Of a stretch of 64,000 nucleotides of DNA, positions 40,443 through 49,570 are shown in pieces (within the stretch, counting starts at the first letter, position 1; the number at the start of each line of letters is the position of its first letter). The stretch is from the NCBI GenBank assembly GCA_964447405.1, contig CAYUSP010000003.1:558001-622000 (forward strand), written 5' to 3'. Source of the DNA: JALNZF01 sp964447405. GTDB lineage: Bacteria > Nitrospirota > UBA9217. The position numbers and the translations under genes were made by a program. The notes beneath the pieces are model-generated. The model saw nothing but the letters and a program-made list of their open reading frames with translations. It made no database searches and had not been told where the DNA came from.

Positions 40443-42238
40443 CCGTCGCGCGCGCCGCGCAGTTCTGATCGACCGGTTTTTCCTATAAGATGTGTGCCGA
40501 GCACCAGATAGTCGATCTCCGTTCCCATGAAACATCGATATGCGTCTTCAGGTGTTCGCACGATCGGTTCACCGCGCACATTGAATGATGTATTGATAAT
40601 GATCGGACAGCCTGTTTTTTCATAAAATCGTTCGATCAGGGCGTAAAAAAGCGGATTCGTGTCCTTGTGAACGGTCTGAACTCGGGCGGAATAATCCACA
40701 TGCGTAACAGCCGGGATATCGCTTCGAGCAGCATTTAATCGTTCAATGCCCTGGAGCTTCTCCTCCTGCGCAGTCAACTGCGCGCGTTTCTCCTTCTGAA
40801 TATCGGCCGTCAGAAGCATATAGGGGCTTTCCCGGTCCAGGTTGAAGTATACCGCTGCCTTCTCCGCAAGCACGGCAGGAGCAAAAGGCCGGAACGATTC
40901 CCTGAACTTGATCTTGGCATTCAACCTCTTCCGCATATCCGGCAGTCGCGCGTCCGCGATGATGCTTCGGTTTCCCAATGCTCGGGGGCCGTATTCCATT
41001 CTACCCTGGAACCAGCCGATAACCTTACCGGCTATCAACAGGTCCCTGACCCTTGAAAGCAATTCAGCCTCGTCACAATGCACAAACGGGATGCTGTTCT
41101 GCGCCAAAAAGGTCCCTATCTGATCGTCACTATACTCGGGCCCAAGCAGCGAGCCTTTCATCCGGTCTTTGCCCCGCTTCACCTCTCGGCTATTGCCCTG
41201 AATTGCATGCCAGACAAAAAGAGCCGATCCCAGCGCCCCTCCTGCGTCGCCGGCAGCGGGCTGGACCCAGATGTCGTCAAAGATGCCAGCTCGAAGGATT
41301 TTCCCGTTTGCCACGCAATTGAGCGCCACTCCGCCGGCCAGACAGAGATTGCGTTGACCCGTTTCTTTACGTACATGCCTGGCAATGCACAGCATAACCT
41401 CTTCTGTCACCTTTTGGACCGAGGCTGCAAGATCCATATCTCGCTGCGTCAGGGGGCCTTCCGGTTTTCTCGGCTCACCGCCGAACAAAGCATGGAACCT
41501 GTCGTTCGTCATGGTCAGCCCTGAGCAATAATTGAAGTATTCCTGGTTCAGCTTGAACGATCCGTCTTTCTTGATGTCGATCAGATGCTCTCGAATCAGG
41601 TCCGCATACACTGGTCTGCCGTACGGAGCGAGGCCCATGACCTTATACTCGGCGGAATTGACCTTAAAGCCGGCATAATGGGTAAACGCCGAGTAGAGCA
41701 ATCCAATGGAATGGGGGAACGAGAGTTCGCATCGGATATCGATCTGATTGCCCATACCGGCACCCCAGCTTGTGGTGGCCCATTCCCCTACACCGTCGGC
41801 CGTCACAATAGCCGCGTCTTCATAGGGGGAAGGATAGAAGGCGGATGCGGCATGCGCCTCATGGTGCTGCGTAAAAAGAAGCTCACCGGCAAACCCCGTC
41901 AATTCCTTTCGTATCACTTCCCGCAACCAAAGTTTTTCCTTCAGCCAGAGAGGAATCGCCGCGAGAAATTGCCCGATGCCGCGTGGCGCATACGCCAGCG
42001 AGGTCTCGATGATCCGCTCAAATTTCAGGAGCGGTTTCTCGTAAAAGACCGCGAAATTCACTTCGTGTATTGATATCCCGCCGGCGCTCAGGCAATACTC
42101 CACCGATTGCCGCGGGAAAGTCGGGTCATGTTTCCTGCGGGTGAAACGCTCCTCCTGAACGGCAGAAATGATCTCTCCGTCACGCACCAGGCAGGCGGCG
42201 CTGTCGTGATAATACGCTGATATGCCGAGAATATTCAT
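40406..42238 (-). CDS. Carbamoyltransferase, NodU/SxtI family
   Basis: A 610-residue carbamoyltransferase. The N-terminal ASKHA-fold domain begins MNILGISAYYHDSAACLVRDGEIISAVQEERFTRRKHD, with QHHEAHAASAFYPSPYEDAAIVTADGVGEWATTSWG (metal and nucleotide-binding histidines). Further blocks are NLCLAGGVALNCVANGKI and the C-terminal domain GRMEYGPRALGNRSIIADAR and FRPFAPAVL. INTSFNVRGEPIVRTPEDA closes it. It would transfer a carbamoyl group from carbamoyl phosphate to a hydroxyl. With SxtJ-like and DUF5989 genes downstream it forms an SxtIJK-like cassette, found in saxitoxin clusters but also in glycan loci; no other saxitoxin genes are present, so a glycan or lipid acceptor is more likely. The ATG at 42238 begins right at the conserved fold. 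Confidence 0.9.
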   Translation of the reverse strand: MNILGISAYYHDSAACLVRDGEIISAVQEERFTRRKHDPTFPRQSVEYCLSAGGISIHEVNFAVFYEKPLLKFERIIETSLAYAPRGIGQFLAAIPLWLKEKLWLREVIRKELTGFAGELLFTQHHEAHAASAFYPSPYEDAAIVTADGVGEWATTSWGAGMGNQIDIRCELSFPHSIGLLYSAFTHYAGFKVNSAEYKVMGLAPYGRPVYADLIREHLIDIKKDGSFKLNQEYFNYCSGLTMTNDRFHALFGGEPRKPEGPLTQRDMDLAASVQKVTEEVMLCIARHVRKETGQRNLCLAGGVALNCVANGKILRAGIFDDIWVQPAAGDAGGALGSALFVWHAIQGNSREVKRGKDRMKGSLLGPEYSDDQIGTFLAQNSIPFVHCDEAELLSRVRDLLIAGKVIGWFQGRMEYGPRALGNRSIIADARLPDMRKRLNAKIKFRESFRPFAPAVLAEKAAVYFNLDRESPYMLLTADIQKEKRAQLTAQEEKLQGIERLNAARSDIPAVTHVDYSARVQTVHKDTNPLFYALIERFYEKTGCPIIINTSFNVRGEPIVRTPEDAYRCFMGTEIDYLVLGTHLIGKTGRSELRGARDGCANPPTPVMPS

Positions 42239-42395
42239 AGTGGATTCACCCGCAGGCGGCCTGCGGCAGGAACTCGCAGCCAGGGTTTGCAAAGCATAAT
42301 CTTCGCGTTCCTGATCACGCCGCGTCGCATTCAACACTTTTCCCGATGTGTATCGCGGTGTTCCTCCCTTGCACGGCGTCATCGAACTATCCCGG

Positions 42396-44027
42396 TCAGC
42401 GTGCTAGCTCACGCACCTTTTTTTCAGCATATTCACGGGACCCGGACCCGGCGTATTCACCGGGGATGGATAGGGAAATTTGATAATCCAAAAGAGCCTC
42501 TTTGAGACGTCCCAGTTGTTCGTAAACCCTGGCCCTCTTCATTCTCGCATCCTGGTCTACGGGTAATGCGGCCAGCGCCTCGGTCAAATAAAATAGAGCC
42601 TCTTCAAGATCGCCCTTTTCGAGTCGTATCGTTCCTAATGGGTTATACATCGCCCTTGCCGTGGGGTCCAGTTCAAGCGTCCTTGTAAATTCTCGCTCCG
42701 CCGCATCGAGATTGCCTGCTTCAAGGTAGGCGTATCCCAGAGTCTTATGAGCACCCGGAATCTCGGGATTCTGCTTCACGTGCTTCGAAAACAAGGTGAT
42801 ATCGTTCTTCCAATCAAAATTGCGCGCTATGGTCAGAGATGCCAGCACCAGCAGCAAACCGGCAGCTGCCGCGAAGAATTTTCGCATGGTCGCAGGTGAA
42901 GAAGCGAATACCCAGGACGTTCGATCAGCAATGACCAGCCACAACCCGATCGCTGGTGCATAGAGATACCGTTCAGCCAGAGGAGCGCTGGGAATCGCAA
43001 TGAGGCCGCTTACCGGCATCCAGAATGCCGCGGCCCACGCTATCCCGAATAGAGTAACACGGCGATCATCTTTCCTGAGGACCCACCACAGTAATCCTAT
43101 GATGCAACCCCATGCAGCGACAAGCTGCAGCGCAAGTGGATGATAATCCTCCGGCAGGTGATATCTCATATCCAGGGACAGGGGCCACACCATGGTCATG
43201 AAATATCGCGGGATAATGTAAATATTGTCCCAAAGCCGTGATCCAATACGCGTAATATCTATCGGCATGCCTGTTTGTGACAGGGCATTAGTACGCATTA
43301 CCATGTAAATTGCCAAACCCGCCAGATAGGGGAGCAATCTCCCTATTGCCTTTCTCCTGTTATCGGGTGATGTTCGAATGTTATGATAATGCTCTTGTAC
43401 AAGGATGAGGGGCAGTACACAGATTGCAAGCTCTTTTGACAAAAGCCCCGCCAGGAAAGCGACTGCGCCGGCAACTGCACTGGACCATGCATTTTTCCGA
43501 ATACTCTGTTCGTGGAGCAGGAATGCAATAAGAACAAAAAAACAGGCAAGTAACGTATTTCTGCCACCCGAGAGAAAATTCACACTTTCGGCATTTATCG
43601 GGTGAACGGCAAAGATAAGCCCGGCGACGAATGCGGTGTATGAAGACATCATTAGTGAGCGGGCAACAAAATAGACAAGGAAAACATTCGCGGCATGCAG
43701 CAGAACATTGACCAGATGCATGAACAAGGGGTTCAGACCATGAAATCTCTCTTCCAACAGATAGGTTGTATACGTTAATGGTCGATAATAGTGGCTGACG
43801 TCAGTGTCAAACACGGTATCTGCAATAACATAGAGCGTAAGAACATCTCCTCTCAATGCGTGCTTGTTCACAATGACCTGAGCATCGTCCCACACAAAGC
43901 CGTTTCCTATTGTGTTTGCGTAAACGAGGAACGCTGCGGCAGCGGCCAAAAGGCCGAACAACAGATCCCTCCTGCCCTTTTCGGACATGCGGGCAATCCA
44001 CGCTATTTTCAAAGTAGACAGGGTCAT
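42396..44027 (-). CDS. TMTC-like GT-C membrane protein with C-terminal TPRs (copy 3)
   Basis: A 543-residue paralogue. The acidic loop is NGFVWDDAQVIVNKHALRG, followed by RPLTYTTYLLEERFHGLNPLFMHLVNVLLHAANVFLVYFVARS, HPINAESVNFLSGGRNTL, GLLSKELAICVLP and LAERYLYAPAIGLW. TPR repeats occupy about residues 405-525 (HKTLGYAYLEAGNLDAAEREFTRTLELDPTARAMYNPLGTIRLEKG). It is closest to copy 1. It follows the SxtIJK-like cassette on the same strand in genome order (upstream in transcription), 157 bases from the carbamoyltransferase start. An internal start (MSEKGRR, 43988) is possible. Function as for copy 1: probable periplasmic-side glycosyl transfer. Confidence 0.85.
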   Translation of the reverse strand: MTLSTLKIAWIARMSEKGRRDLLFGLLAAAAAFLVYANTIGNGFVWDDAQVIVNKHALRGDVLTLYVIADTVFDTDVSHYYRPLTYTTYLLEERFHGLNPLFMHLVNVLLHAANVFLVYFVARSLMMSSYTAFVAGLIFAVHPINAESVNFLSGGRNTLLACFFVLIAFLLHEQSIRKNAWSSAVAGAVAFLAGLLSKELAICVLPLILVQEHYHNIRTSPDNRRKAIGRLLPYLAGLAIYMVMRTNALSQTGMPIDITRIGSRLWDNIYIIPRYFMTMVWPLSLDMRYHLPEDYHPLALQLVAAWGCIIGLLWWVLRKDDRRVTLFGIAWAAAFWMPVSGLIAIPSAPLAERYLYAPAIGLWLVIADRTSWVFASSPATMRKFFAAAAGLLLVLASLTIARNFDWKNDITLFSKHVKQNPEIPGAHKTLGYAYLEAGNLDAAEREFTRTLELDPTARAMYNPLGTIRLEKGDLEEALFYLTEALAALPVDQDARMKRARVYEQLGRLKEALLDYQISLSIPGEYAGSGSREYAEKKVRELAR

Positions 44028-44203
44028 AGATGGATGTCGCTATCGCGGCTTCCACGCTTCCGCAATGTTGCCACGGTTACCTGCATTGACTGCGTCCGGA
44101 ATCAGAGTCATAACTTATCATGTTCTTGTAATTTCCATGATAGCAGCGCAATTGTCAATAGATTTCTGTCATTCCATGCATCGCAATGCCGATCCTAATC
44201 ATA

Positions 44204-44232
44204 TTGCCCGTGATAACGTATTATGTTATGCT
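44204..44232 (+). promoter_or_regulatory. Promoter of TMTC-like copy 4
   Basis: A -35 box TTGCCC (44204-44209), a 17-base spacer and -10 TATGCT (44227-44232). Transcription would start near 44239, which supports the ATG at 44301 (GGGAG upstream) and rules out the longer reading from 44223. Confidence 0.5.
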
Positions 44233-44300
44233 TTCATAAATGCGGTGCACTATGCGTCGTACGCGATACCATGACGTCCGGTCGAATGCGGGAGATATCT

Positions 44301-46001
44301 ATGTCAAGGCGGGATGCTGCCGTGCAACAAAATAGGGATGACGGGAAAACCCGATTTGTTTTTCTAGTGATCATCATCGTCACCTTGTTATGCTTCCTTC
44401 CGGATATTTACAATGATTTACTGCTGACCTGGGATGATGGCGCTACCATTATCAACAATGAACATATTAGACATCTCAATTTCGATACCCTCCTGTGGGC
44501 ATTCTCTGATTTTTATTGTTCTGACTGGTTACCGCTGGTATGGATCTCGTTCGCACTTGAATATGCAGTTTGGGGTTTGAATCCGGCAGGATATCATTTG
44601 ACCAATAATATCATCCATGCCTTGAATGCGGGCATGATATTTCTACTTTTTCTTGAGCTGCTTAGGGTCTACATTGCTCTCAACAGAACTGACAATGCGA
44701 AGTCCTCAATGCTTTCCGGAAATGGCGCCATTTTCTGTGCTTTGCTTGCAGCACTTCTTTTTGCGATTCATCCGCTCCGCGTGGAAGCGGTTGCCTGGGC
44801 GACCGGCCGAAAGGATGTTTTAAGCCTCTTCTTCGGACTTCCGGCGGTTCTTGCGTATTTACAACATGCTCAAGTGTCCATAACCCGGACGCAAAACACT
44901 GCACACCCGCTTTCTTTTACTACCACCGCTTTTTACTGGCCGTCAGTCGTCTTGTATTGCCTTTCCCTTTTCAGCAAACCCATGCTGGTAACCCTGCCGT
45001 TGATACTCCTGGTCCTTGACTGGTATCCGCTGGAGCGTTTTAACCGGCAGGATATCAAAGGACTCCTTCTGGAGAAGACACCATATGCGATATGTGCGGG
45101 TTTCATTTCGGTCATTATCATGAACGCACACGCCGGCGCAGTAATGCCGATGAGCGAATCAAACATGCTGTCGCGTGCTCTCATCGCGATAAAGTCGATC
45201 ATGAGCTATATATATGTCACCCTATGGCCAATTGAGCTCAGCCCATTCTATTTGCATCCTTTGAATGTCTCGATGCTGACTCGCGAGTACGCGATTCCCG
45301 TTCTATTTTTAACTGCTTTTACGCTGTGCGCGGCACTGCTGATAAAGCGTCAGCCGGTATTAATTTCGGCATGGCTGATTTATCTGCTCACACTTATCCC
45401 TGTCCTCGGATTTACTCAGGTGTCGCTCACCGCAATGGCGGATAGATACACGTATGTGCCGGGAATTCCGATTTCGCTACTGTGTGCGCTCGGCTTAACC
45501 GCCCTGCTTGCAAGACTATCCGATTTCCGGTACCTCACGTATGCCGTCCGGACGGGGATACTGCTCATGCTGCTCACCGGCATTTATTTGACCGAGCGGC
45601 AGATTACATTCTGGAAGGACGACGTTGCACTGTGGAGCAGGGCCATTGACGTCCAGCCGCACTTTTCCGGCAAAATGTATTTTCAGCGCAGCATGGCTTT
45701 TACACTGAAAGGCGAGCATCAAAAAGCCTTGGCCGATATAAATGAAGCGCTTGCGATCGCCACAAGAAAAAATAACCGGATCGCAATGCGCGAAGTTGTT
45801 GCGACGCGGGCTCGGATTCTGAATCAGCTGCGTGATCTTGACGGAGCAATAGCTGATTACACCAGTGCAATAGCATTGGACAACGCTCCGGAGCGTTCAG
45901 CATATTTTTTTGAAAGAGGAAATATATATTTAGAAATGGGAAGGATTGATCTGGCAAATGAGGACTTCAGGTTAGCCAGGATGATTGACGGTAATAAGTA
46001 A
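44301..46001 (+). CDS. TMTC-like GT-C membrane protein with C-terminal TPRs (copy 4, divergent)
   Basis: A 566-residue protein on the opposite strand to the other copies and only distantly similar. The acidic loop is LLLTWDDGATIINNEHI. Family blocks are WLPLVWISFALEYAVWGLNPAGYHLTNNIIHALNAGMIF, HPLRVEAVAWATGRKDVLSLFF, LSLFSKPMLVTLPLILLVLDWYPL and TAMADRYTYVPGIPI, which is closer to the general bacterial TMTC-like pattern (VEWVAW..GRKD) than the other three. TPR units follow FSGKMYFQRSMAFTLKGEHQKALADINEAL. By eye it is AT-richer than the neighbouring genes, suggesting separate origin. No gene follows on the same strand within 100 bases. Confidence 0.85.
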   Translation: MSRRDAAVQQNRDDGKTRFVFLVIIIVTLLCFLPDIYNDLLLTWDDGATIINNEHIRHLNFDTLLWAFSDFYCSDWLPLVWISFALEYAVWGLNPAGYHLTNNIIHALNAGMIFLLFLELLRVYIALNRTDNAKSSMLSGNGAIFCALLAALLFAIHPLRVEAVAWATGRKDVLSLFFGLPAVLAYLQHAQVSITRTQNTAHPLSFTTTAFYWPSVVLYCLSLFSKPMLVTLPLILLVLDWYPLERFNRQDIKGLLLEKTPYAICAGFISVIIMNAHAGAVMPMSESNMLSRALIAIKSIMSYIYVTLWPIELSPFYLHPLNVSMLTREYAIPVLFLTAFTLCAALLIKRQPVLISAWLIYLLTLIPVLGFTQVSLTAMADRYTYVPGIPISLLCALGLTALLARLSDFRYLTYAVRTGILLMLLTGIYLTERQITFWKDDVALWSRAIDVQPHFSGKMYFQRSMAFTLKGEHQKALADINEALAIATRKNNRIAMREVVATRARILNQLRDLDGAIADYTSAIALDNAPERSAYFFERGNIYLEMGRIDLANEDFRLARMIDGNK

Positions 46002-46114
46002 AATCTACAACATCAGGCCGCCGTGGCAATATCCATATTACGGAACATCGCTCGGGGTCTCTTGCATGGAGACGCGGCGTAAGATTGAGGTACAACCTGA
46101 ACAGGTCAAACCGC

Positions 46115-47338
46115 TTACTGCAAAGCATCCAGCCCCGGCTTTATGATACTAAAAACCATTTCCGGTGTGATAACCTGAAGACAGACATTGTCCTTGCAGA
46201 CGCTCTTTCTGTGATTTGCAGCTGAAACGCAGGGAGAACAAGCCAATCCGGCATAGATTGGCGTCATGATCCCCAGCGGACTGTATAATGCCGGAGTCTC
46301 CGGCCCAAACAGAACGAACGCGGGCATGGAAGTCATGGACGCGAAATGCGCAGGCCCCGAGTCGTTCGTGACCATGAAAGCACTCACCGTATAGAGTACG
46401 GGAAGTTCAATAAGAGCTGTCCTGCCGGCAAAATTCACGCATCTTTCGCTTTTCACGGCACATTCGATACTCTCATTCCAGGAGCGTTCATGATCGGCGC
46501 CGATCAGAAGAATGGCGACATGAGGGTACTTTCCGAGAACCATGTCGGCCAGCCTGATGAAATGGCCTTTTGGCCACCGTCGAAGCGGAACAAGATCAGA
46601 TGCGTTCGTATTAAAAAGAACTATCTTGTGAAACTGCCGATCAAAGCCGGGAAAAACCTCCTTGATTTTGTGAACCATTGAGATCGTCGCCTGCTCGCTC
46701 ACGGCTATCGTTCCCAGGGTGATCTCCTTATCGGTAATTGTTGTTTTCGAATAGGGGAGCTCCGCCTTTTCAGACAGCAGCGCGTTTACCAGGGCCATGA
46801 AATTTTTTGACATATGCTGGTGCGGATTATAGGCGACTTTATGGGTAAGAAAATCGCCTCGATACAAACCTTCGTTGTAAAACGCATGAAAACCTACCGT
46901 GCGAATAGCTCCGGAAAAACCCGCAAGGATAGCGGTGAAACGGGAAAAAAGCTCAAGGTCAATGACGGTATCGATATCGTTCTTTCGTGTCCAGACAAAA
47001 AAGCGTATCGCGTCCTTGACAAGAGTTCCTATCCCTGCATCTTGCATTCGAAATATATTTTCGCGCGGGGTAGTACCCAGGAGTTCCAAACTATGACTTG
47101 TACTCCGGAAACTGACAAAATACAGTTTCGCATTCAGCGTATCTTTAAGCTTCACCATTGCCGGATTCGCGAGAACATTGCTGCCCGTTTCGGAAAGTCC
47201 GATGAATAATATATTTCTGATCGGTTTACTTAGGTTAGTGGGGAACGAGAGAAGACAGATTTTCTTAATGAGCGTCCCGAGTAAACAAAGAGGCACACCA
47301 GCGTAATAGTCCACTCTTCGCATTATGTTGACATTCAT
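46115..47338 (-). CDS. Glycosyltransferase family 9 (heptosyltransferase-like)
   Basis: A 407-residue protein of the GT9 group. The N-terminal half begins MRRVDYYAGVPLCLLGTLIKKI with a NILFIGLSETGSNVLANPAM nucleotide-sugar fold; the C-terminal half has LVPLRRWPKGHFIRLADMVL, ILLIGADHERSWNESIE and the signature VTNDSGPAHFASMTSMPAFVLFGPETPALYSPLG. A C-terminal cluster (CSPCVSAANHRKSVCKDNVCLQVI) is normal for the subgroup. GT9 enzymes add heptose or similar sugars to lipopolysaccharide or glycoproteins. A GTG at 47365 is an alternative start. It is downstream of a TPR gene in the same orientation and belongs to the surface-glycan region. Confidence 0.87.
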   Translation of the reverse strand: MNVNIMRRVDYYAGVPLCLLGTLIKKICLLSFPTNLSKPIRNILFIGLSETGSNVLANPAMVKLKDTLNAKLYFVSFRSTSHSLELLGTTPRENIFRMQDAGIGTLVKDAIRFFVWTRKNDIDTVIDLELFSRFTAILAGFSGAIRTVGFHAFYNEGLYRGDFLTHKVAYNPHQHMSKNFMALVNALLSEKAELPYSKTTITDKEITLGTIAVSEQATISMVHKIKEVFPGFDRQFHKIVLFNTNASDLVPLRRWPKGHFIRLADMVLGKYPHVAILLIGADHERSWNESIECAVKSERCVNFAGRTALIELPVLYTVSAFMVTNDSGPAHFASMTSMPAFVLFGPETPALYSPLGIMTPIYAGLACSPCVSAANHRKSVCKDNVCLQVITPEMVFSIIKPGLDALQ

Positions 47339-47408
47339 GTGCTTCGTTTCAACCAAAAGCTTCACACGCCGATATTCCCATGCATTTATTCCGATTGATC
47401 TTGGGTGT

Positions 47409-48146
47409 TTACCGTATTTTCATGTCCGTCATATTTTTCAAGAAGGTTTCAGCCATTGCCCGATGATCAGAATCAGTCTCGCGGGATAGATACAGGAGCG
47501 TCAGTTCATACGCTTTATGATACTGACCCGCCCTTTCAAAGGCCAGGGCAGCATTCCAGTAGCCGCTCGATTCCTCGGGCCGAAGGTCCTGGAATTTCAG
47601 GAACTGCTCCGCGGCCTTTAGGTATTCACCCTTGGCTAAATAGATCAGACCCAGGGTATTCGCTACTGTCGGCAGCGTCGGGGCATGTTTCTTGGCATCC
47701 AAAGCATATCCCAGCGCATCGTCGTAGTTCCCTTTCTCTTCCAAGGCAAAAGCTATGCTGCTTTCAAGAACTGCATTTGAGGGAAATAGCTTCAAACCTT
47801 CCTTCCACACAGAGATGGCGTCATCCACTCTGCCCAGATTGTAATTAGCCAGCCCCAGTTGTTCGTAGACCACACCCTGGTCTTCAGTCTCATAGTCAGG
47901 CAGTTGCTGGACTGCCCTGAGTTCGCCCAGGGCTTCCCAGTAAAACCGGGAATTCCTTGTCAGCGTTTCCATGATCAGCAGCGCGCGGATTAAAGCCAGA
48001 CGCGGCCGCACCTTGTCAGGAGTTCTCGCGACAGTGCTCCTCCAGAGCGTGACGGGATTCTCATAGATGGAATTACGAGAGAAAGTCAGGGCTGCAAGAA
48101 AACCGGTACAGAGCCAAAGAAACAGAATGAGAGCGGCTTTGCGCAT
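47409..48146 (-). CDS. TPR protein with N-terminal membrane helix, TMTC tail-like
   Basis: A 245-residue protein. One hydrophobic helix (ALILFLWLCTGFLAALTFSRNS) is followed by IYENPVTLWRSTVARTPDKVRPRLALIRALL and about four TPR repeats (VYEQLGLANYNLGRVDDAISVWKEGLKLFP, ANTLGLIYLAKGEYLKAAEQFLKF and neighbours). The pattern of last membrane helix, then NP-x-x-LW-R, then TPRs matches the C-terminal third of TMTC-like proteins such as the four in this window. It therefore looks like a stand-alone or truncated relative lacking the transferase part. It probably acts in the membrane as a protein-protein platform. Upstream and on the same strand are ccsA and resB. Confidence 0.75.
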   Translation of the reverse strand: MRKAALILFLWLCTGFLAALTFSRNSIYENPVTLWRSTVARTPDKVRPRLALIRALLIMETLTRNSRFYWEALGELRAVQQLPDYETEDQGVVYEQLGLANYNLGRVDDAISVWKEGLKLFPSNAVLESSIAFALEEKGNYDDALGYALDAKKHAPTLPTVANTLGLIYLAKGEYLKAAEQFLKFQDLRPEESSGYWNAALAFERAGQYHKAYELTLLYLSRETDSDHRAMAETFLKNMTDMKIR

Positions 48147-48305
48147 GCCTGGAATACTCTTGTGAGAGAACCGGCCTCAATCACCGTGCGATTGAGTGCC
48201 TTGTTGTGCATGGACAGAAACGTCTCGCCATCGTCGGAGCAGCCGGCAAATAACAGCACTTCTAACGCCGACTACGGACTATTGTCGGATGCAATTCATC
48301 TCGCC

Positions 48306-49130
48306 TTAATGCTCTATCCGGAAACCCTTATGGAATGTCTCCACAGTAAACGGTATTCCCCAATAGCTTATGATCATGGCAGCAAGAGCGATCAATGCAT
48401 ACCACGCAAGTTTCCTACCGCGCCAGCCGAAGGTGATCCGCAAATGTAAATAGATCCCATACGTGAGCCACGAGATGAGCGACCAGACCTCCACCGGGTC
48501 CCAGTTCCAGTAATTGCCCTTCACCTGGTTCGACCAGAAACAGCCCGAGATGATCATAAGCCCGTACATGATAAATCCACCGGCAATGAAACGGTAGCTG
48601 AGGTTGTCAATGTCCTGCAAACCAGGCAGTTTCTCGATTATTTCATTGGAATAATTTTCCTTCAGCAGGTACAAAAAACCGAGACCCGCTGCGGTCAGTA
48701 TCGCACTGAAGCCTGTCGCTGCTCCGACAATATGGACCCAGATCCATGCGCTCTGCAAGGCGGGAGCGAGCTGCGTCGCCGCATCCTTGTACAGCGTTCC
48801 CGCCCATCCCATAAGGACGAACGCGGTCGGCATGACCAGCATACCGAGCGGCTGGATCGATTTTTTAGCGAATTCGAGGCTTATGAAGATCAGGACCGAA
48901 CAGAACATGCCGAGGGTGAGAGATTCGGATATGGAGATAAAGGGACTGATGCCGGTCGCTGTCCATCGTATGGCGATCACTGCCACGTGGGGTATGAAGC
49001 CCGCGACAGCGCAGTACAGTCCTGCGGCGAAAAGCTTTTCATACTTTGAAATGACGCCGAATATATAGCTGAATGAGCTTACACCATAGAATGCTACCGC
49101 AGTCCAAAAAAGTACGTGTTCGGTATTCAT
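48306..49130 (-). CDS. ccsA: Cytochrome c biogenesis protein CcsA/ResC
   Basis: A 274-residue membrane protein with about eight helices. The heme-handling WWD motif is NQVKGNYWNWDPVEVWSLISWLTYGIYLHLR, preceded by FWSNQ, and conserved histidines flank it (VHIVGAATG and RWTATG region). This is the heme-transport partner of ResB in System II cytochrome c maturation, acting at the outer side of the cytoplasmic membrane. AGGGG precedes the ATG. In many genomes ccsA directly follows resB; here a toxin-antitoxin pair sits between them. The nine-heme, five-heme and giant cytochromes of this window would be clients. Confidence 0.92.
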   Translation of the reverse strand: MNTEHVLFWTAVAFYGVSSFSYIFGVISKYEKLFAAGLYCAVAGFIPHVAVIAIRWTATGISPFISISESLTLGMFCSVLIFISLEFAKKSIQPLGMLVMPTAFVLMGWAGTLYKDAATQLAPALQSAWIWVHIVGAATGFSAILTAAGLGFLYLLKENYSNEIIEKLPGLQDIDNLSYRFIAGGFIMYGLMIISGCFWSNQVKGNYWNWDPVEVWSLISWLTYGIYLHLRITFGWRGRKLAWYALIALAAMIISYWGIPFTVETFHKGFRIEH

Positions 49131-49159
49131 GTGGCACCCCTATATAACAAGATTATTGA

Positions 49160-49570
49160 TTATGAAGCGAAACGACGGAAACCGGCCTGCTCGAAGTGCT
49201 TGTCAAAGGCCATATACTGAGTTAGTTTTATTTCCTTCATCAGAACAAAACTCGTGCAGTCGGTAAAAGAATAGCCTTTGTCCGCATGCGCTGTAAAATA
49301 CTCCCACGCCTTGAGTTTCAGCTCTTGATCGAGCCAGATTAGCTCAATTACATTGCTGCTCAGCATATAATTGCCGGCCTTCACCGCAATGTCATGATGC
49401 GCGCGAGAGTTTACCGTGGTAATACACTCATCAAAAATATAATCACTTATGACCACGCGAATTTTCTGCGCCATAGCATCCTGAAAAAGTCGCATTGCCT
49501 CATCATGCCGGTCATCATCTTCCTCAAAAAGGGAGACAAACAAGCTCGTGTCAATAAATACTCTTTTCAC
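49160..49570 (-). CDS. PIN-domain toxin, VapC-like
   Basis: A 136-residue PIN-domain protein. Acidic active-site residues are visible in FIDTSLFVSLF (Asp 7), DECITTVNSRA, DCTSFVLMKE and the final FDKHFEQAGFRRF. PIN-domain toxins are Mg-dependent RNases that typically cut tRNA or rRNA. The gene overlaps the antitoxin gene by 4 bases (ATGA). It lies between ccsA and resB. It is intact and is probably an active or recently active toxin. Confidence 0.85.
   Translation of the reverse strand: MKRVFIDTSLFVSLFEEDDDRHDEAMRLFQDAMAQKIRVVISDYIFDECITTVNSRAHHDIAVKAGNYMLSSNVIELIWLDQELKLKAWEYFTAHADKGYSFTDCTSFVLMKEIKLTQYMAFDKHFEQAGFRRFAS

Noticed and set aside
39719..42238. Complete saxitoxin biosynthesis cluster
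   Set aside because: Only the SxtI, SxtJ and SxtK-like genes are present; the polyketide synthase-like and amidinotransferase genes are missing.
46054..46070. GTCTC...GAGAC hairpin as terminator between convergent genes
   Set aside because: Five-base stem with a long loop and no T tract; too weak.
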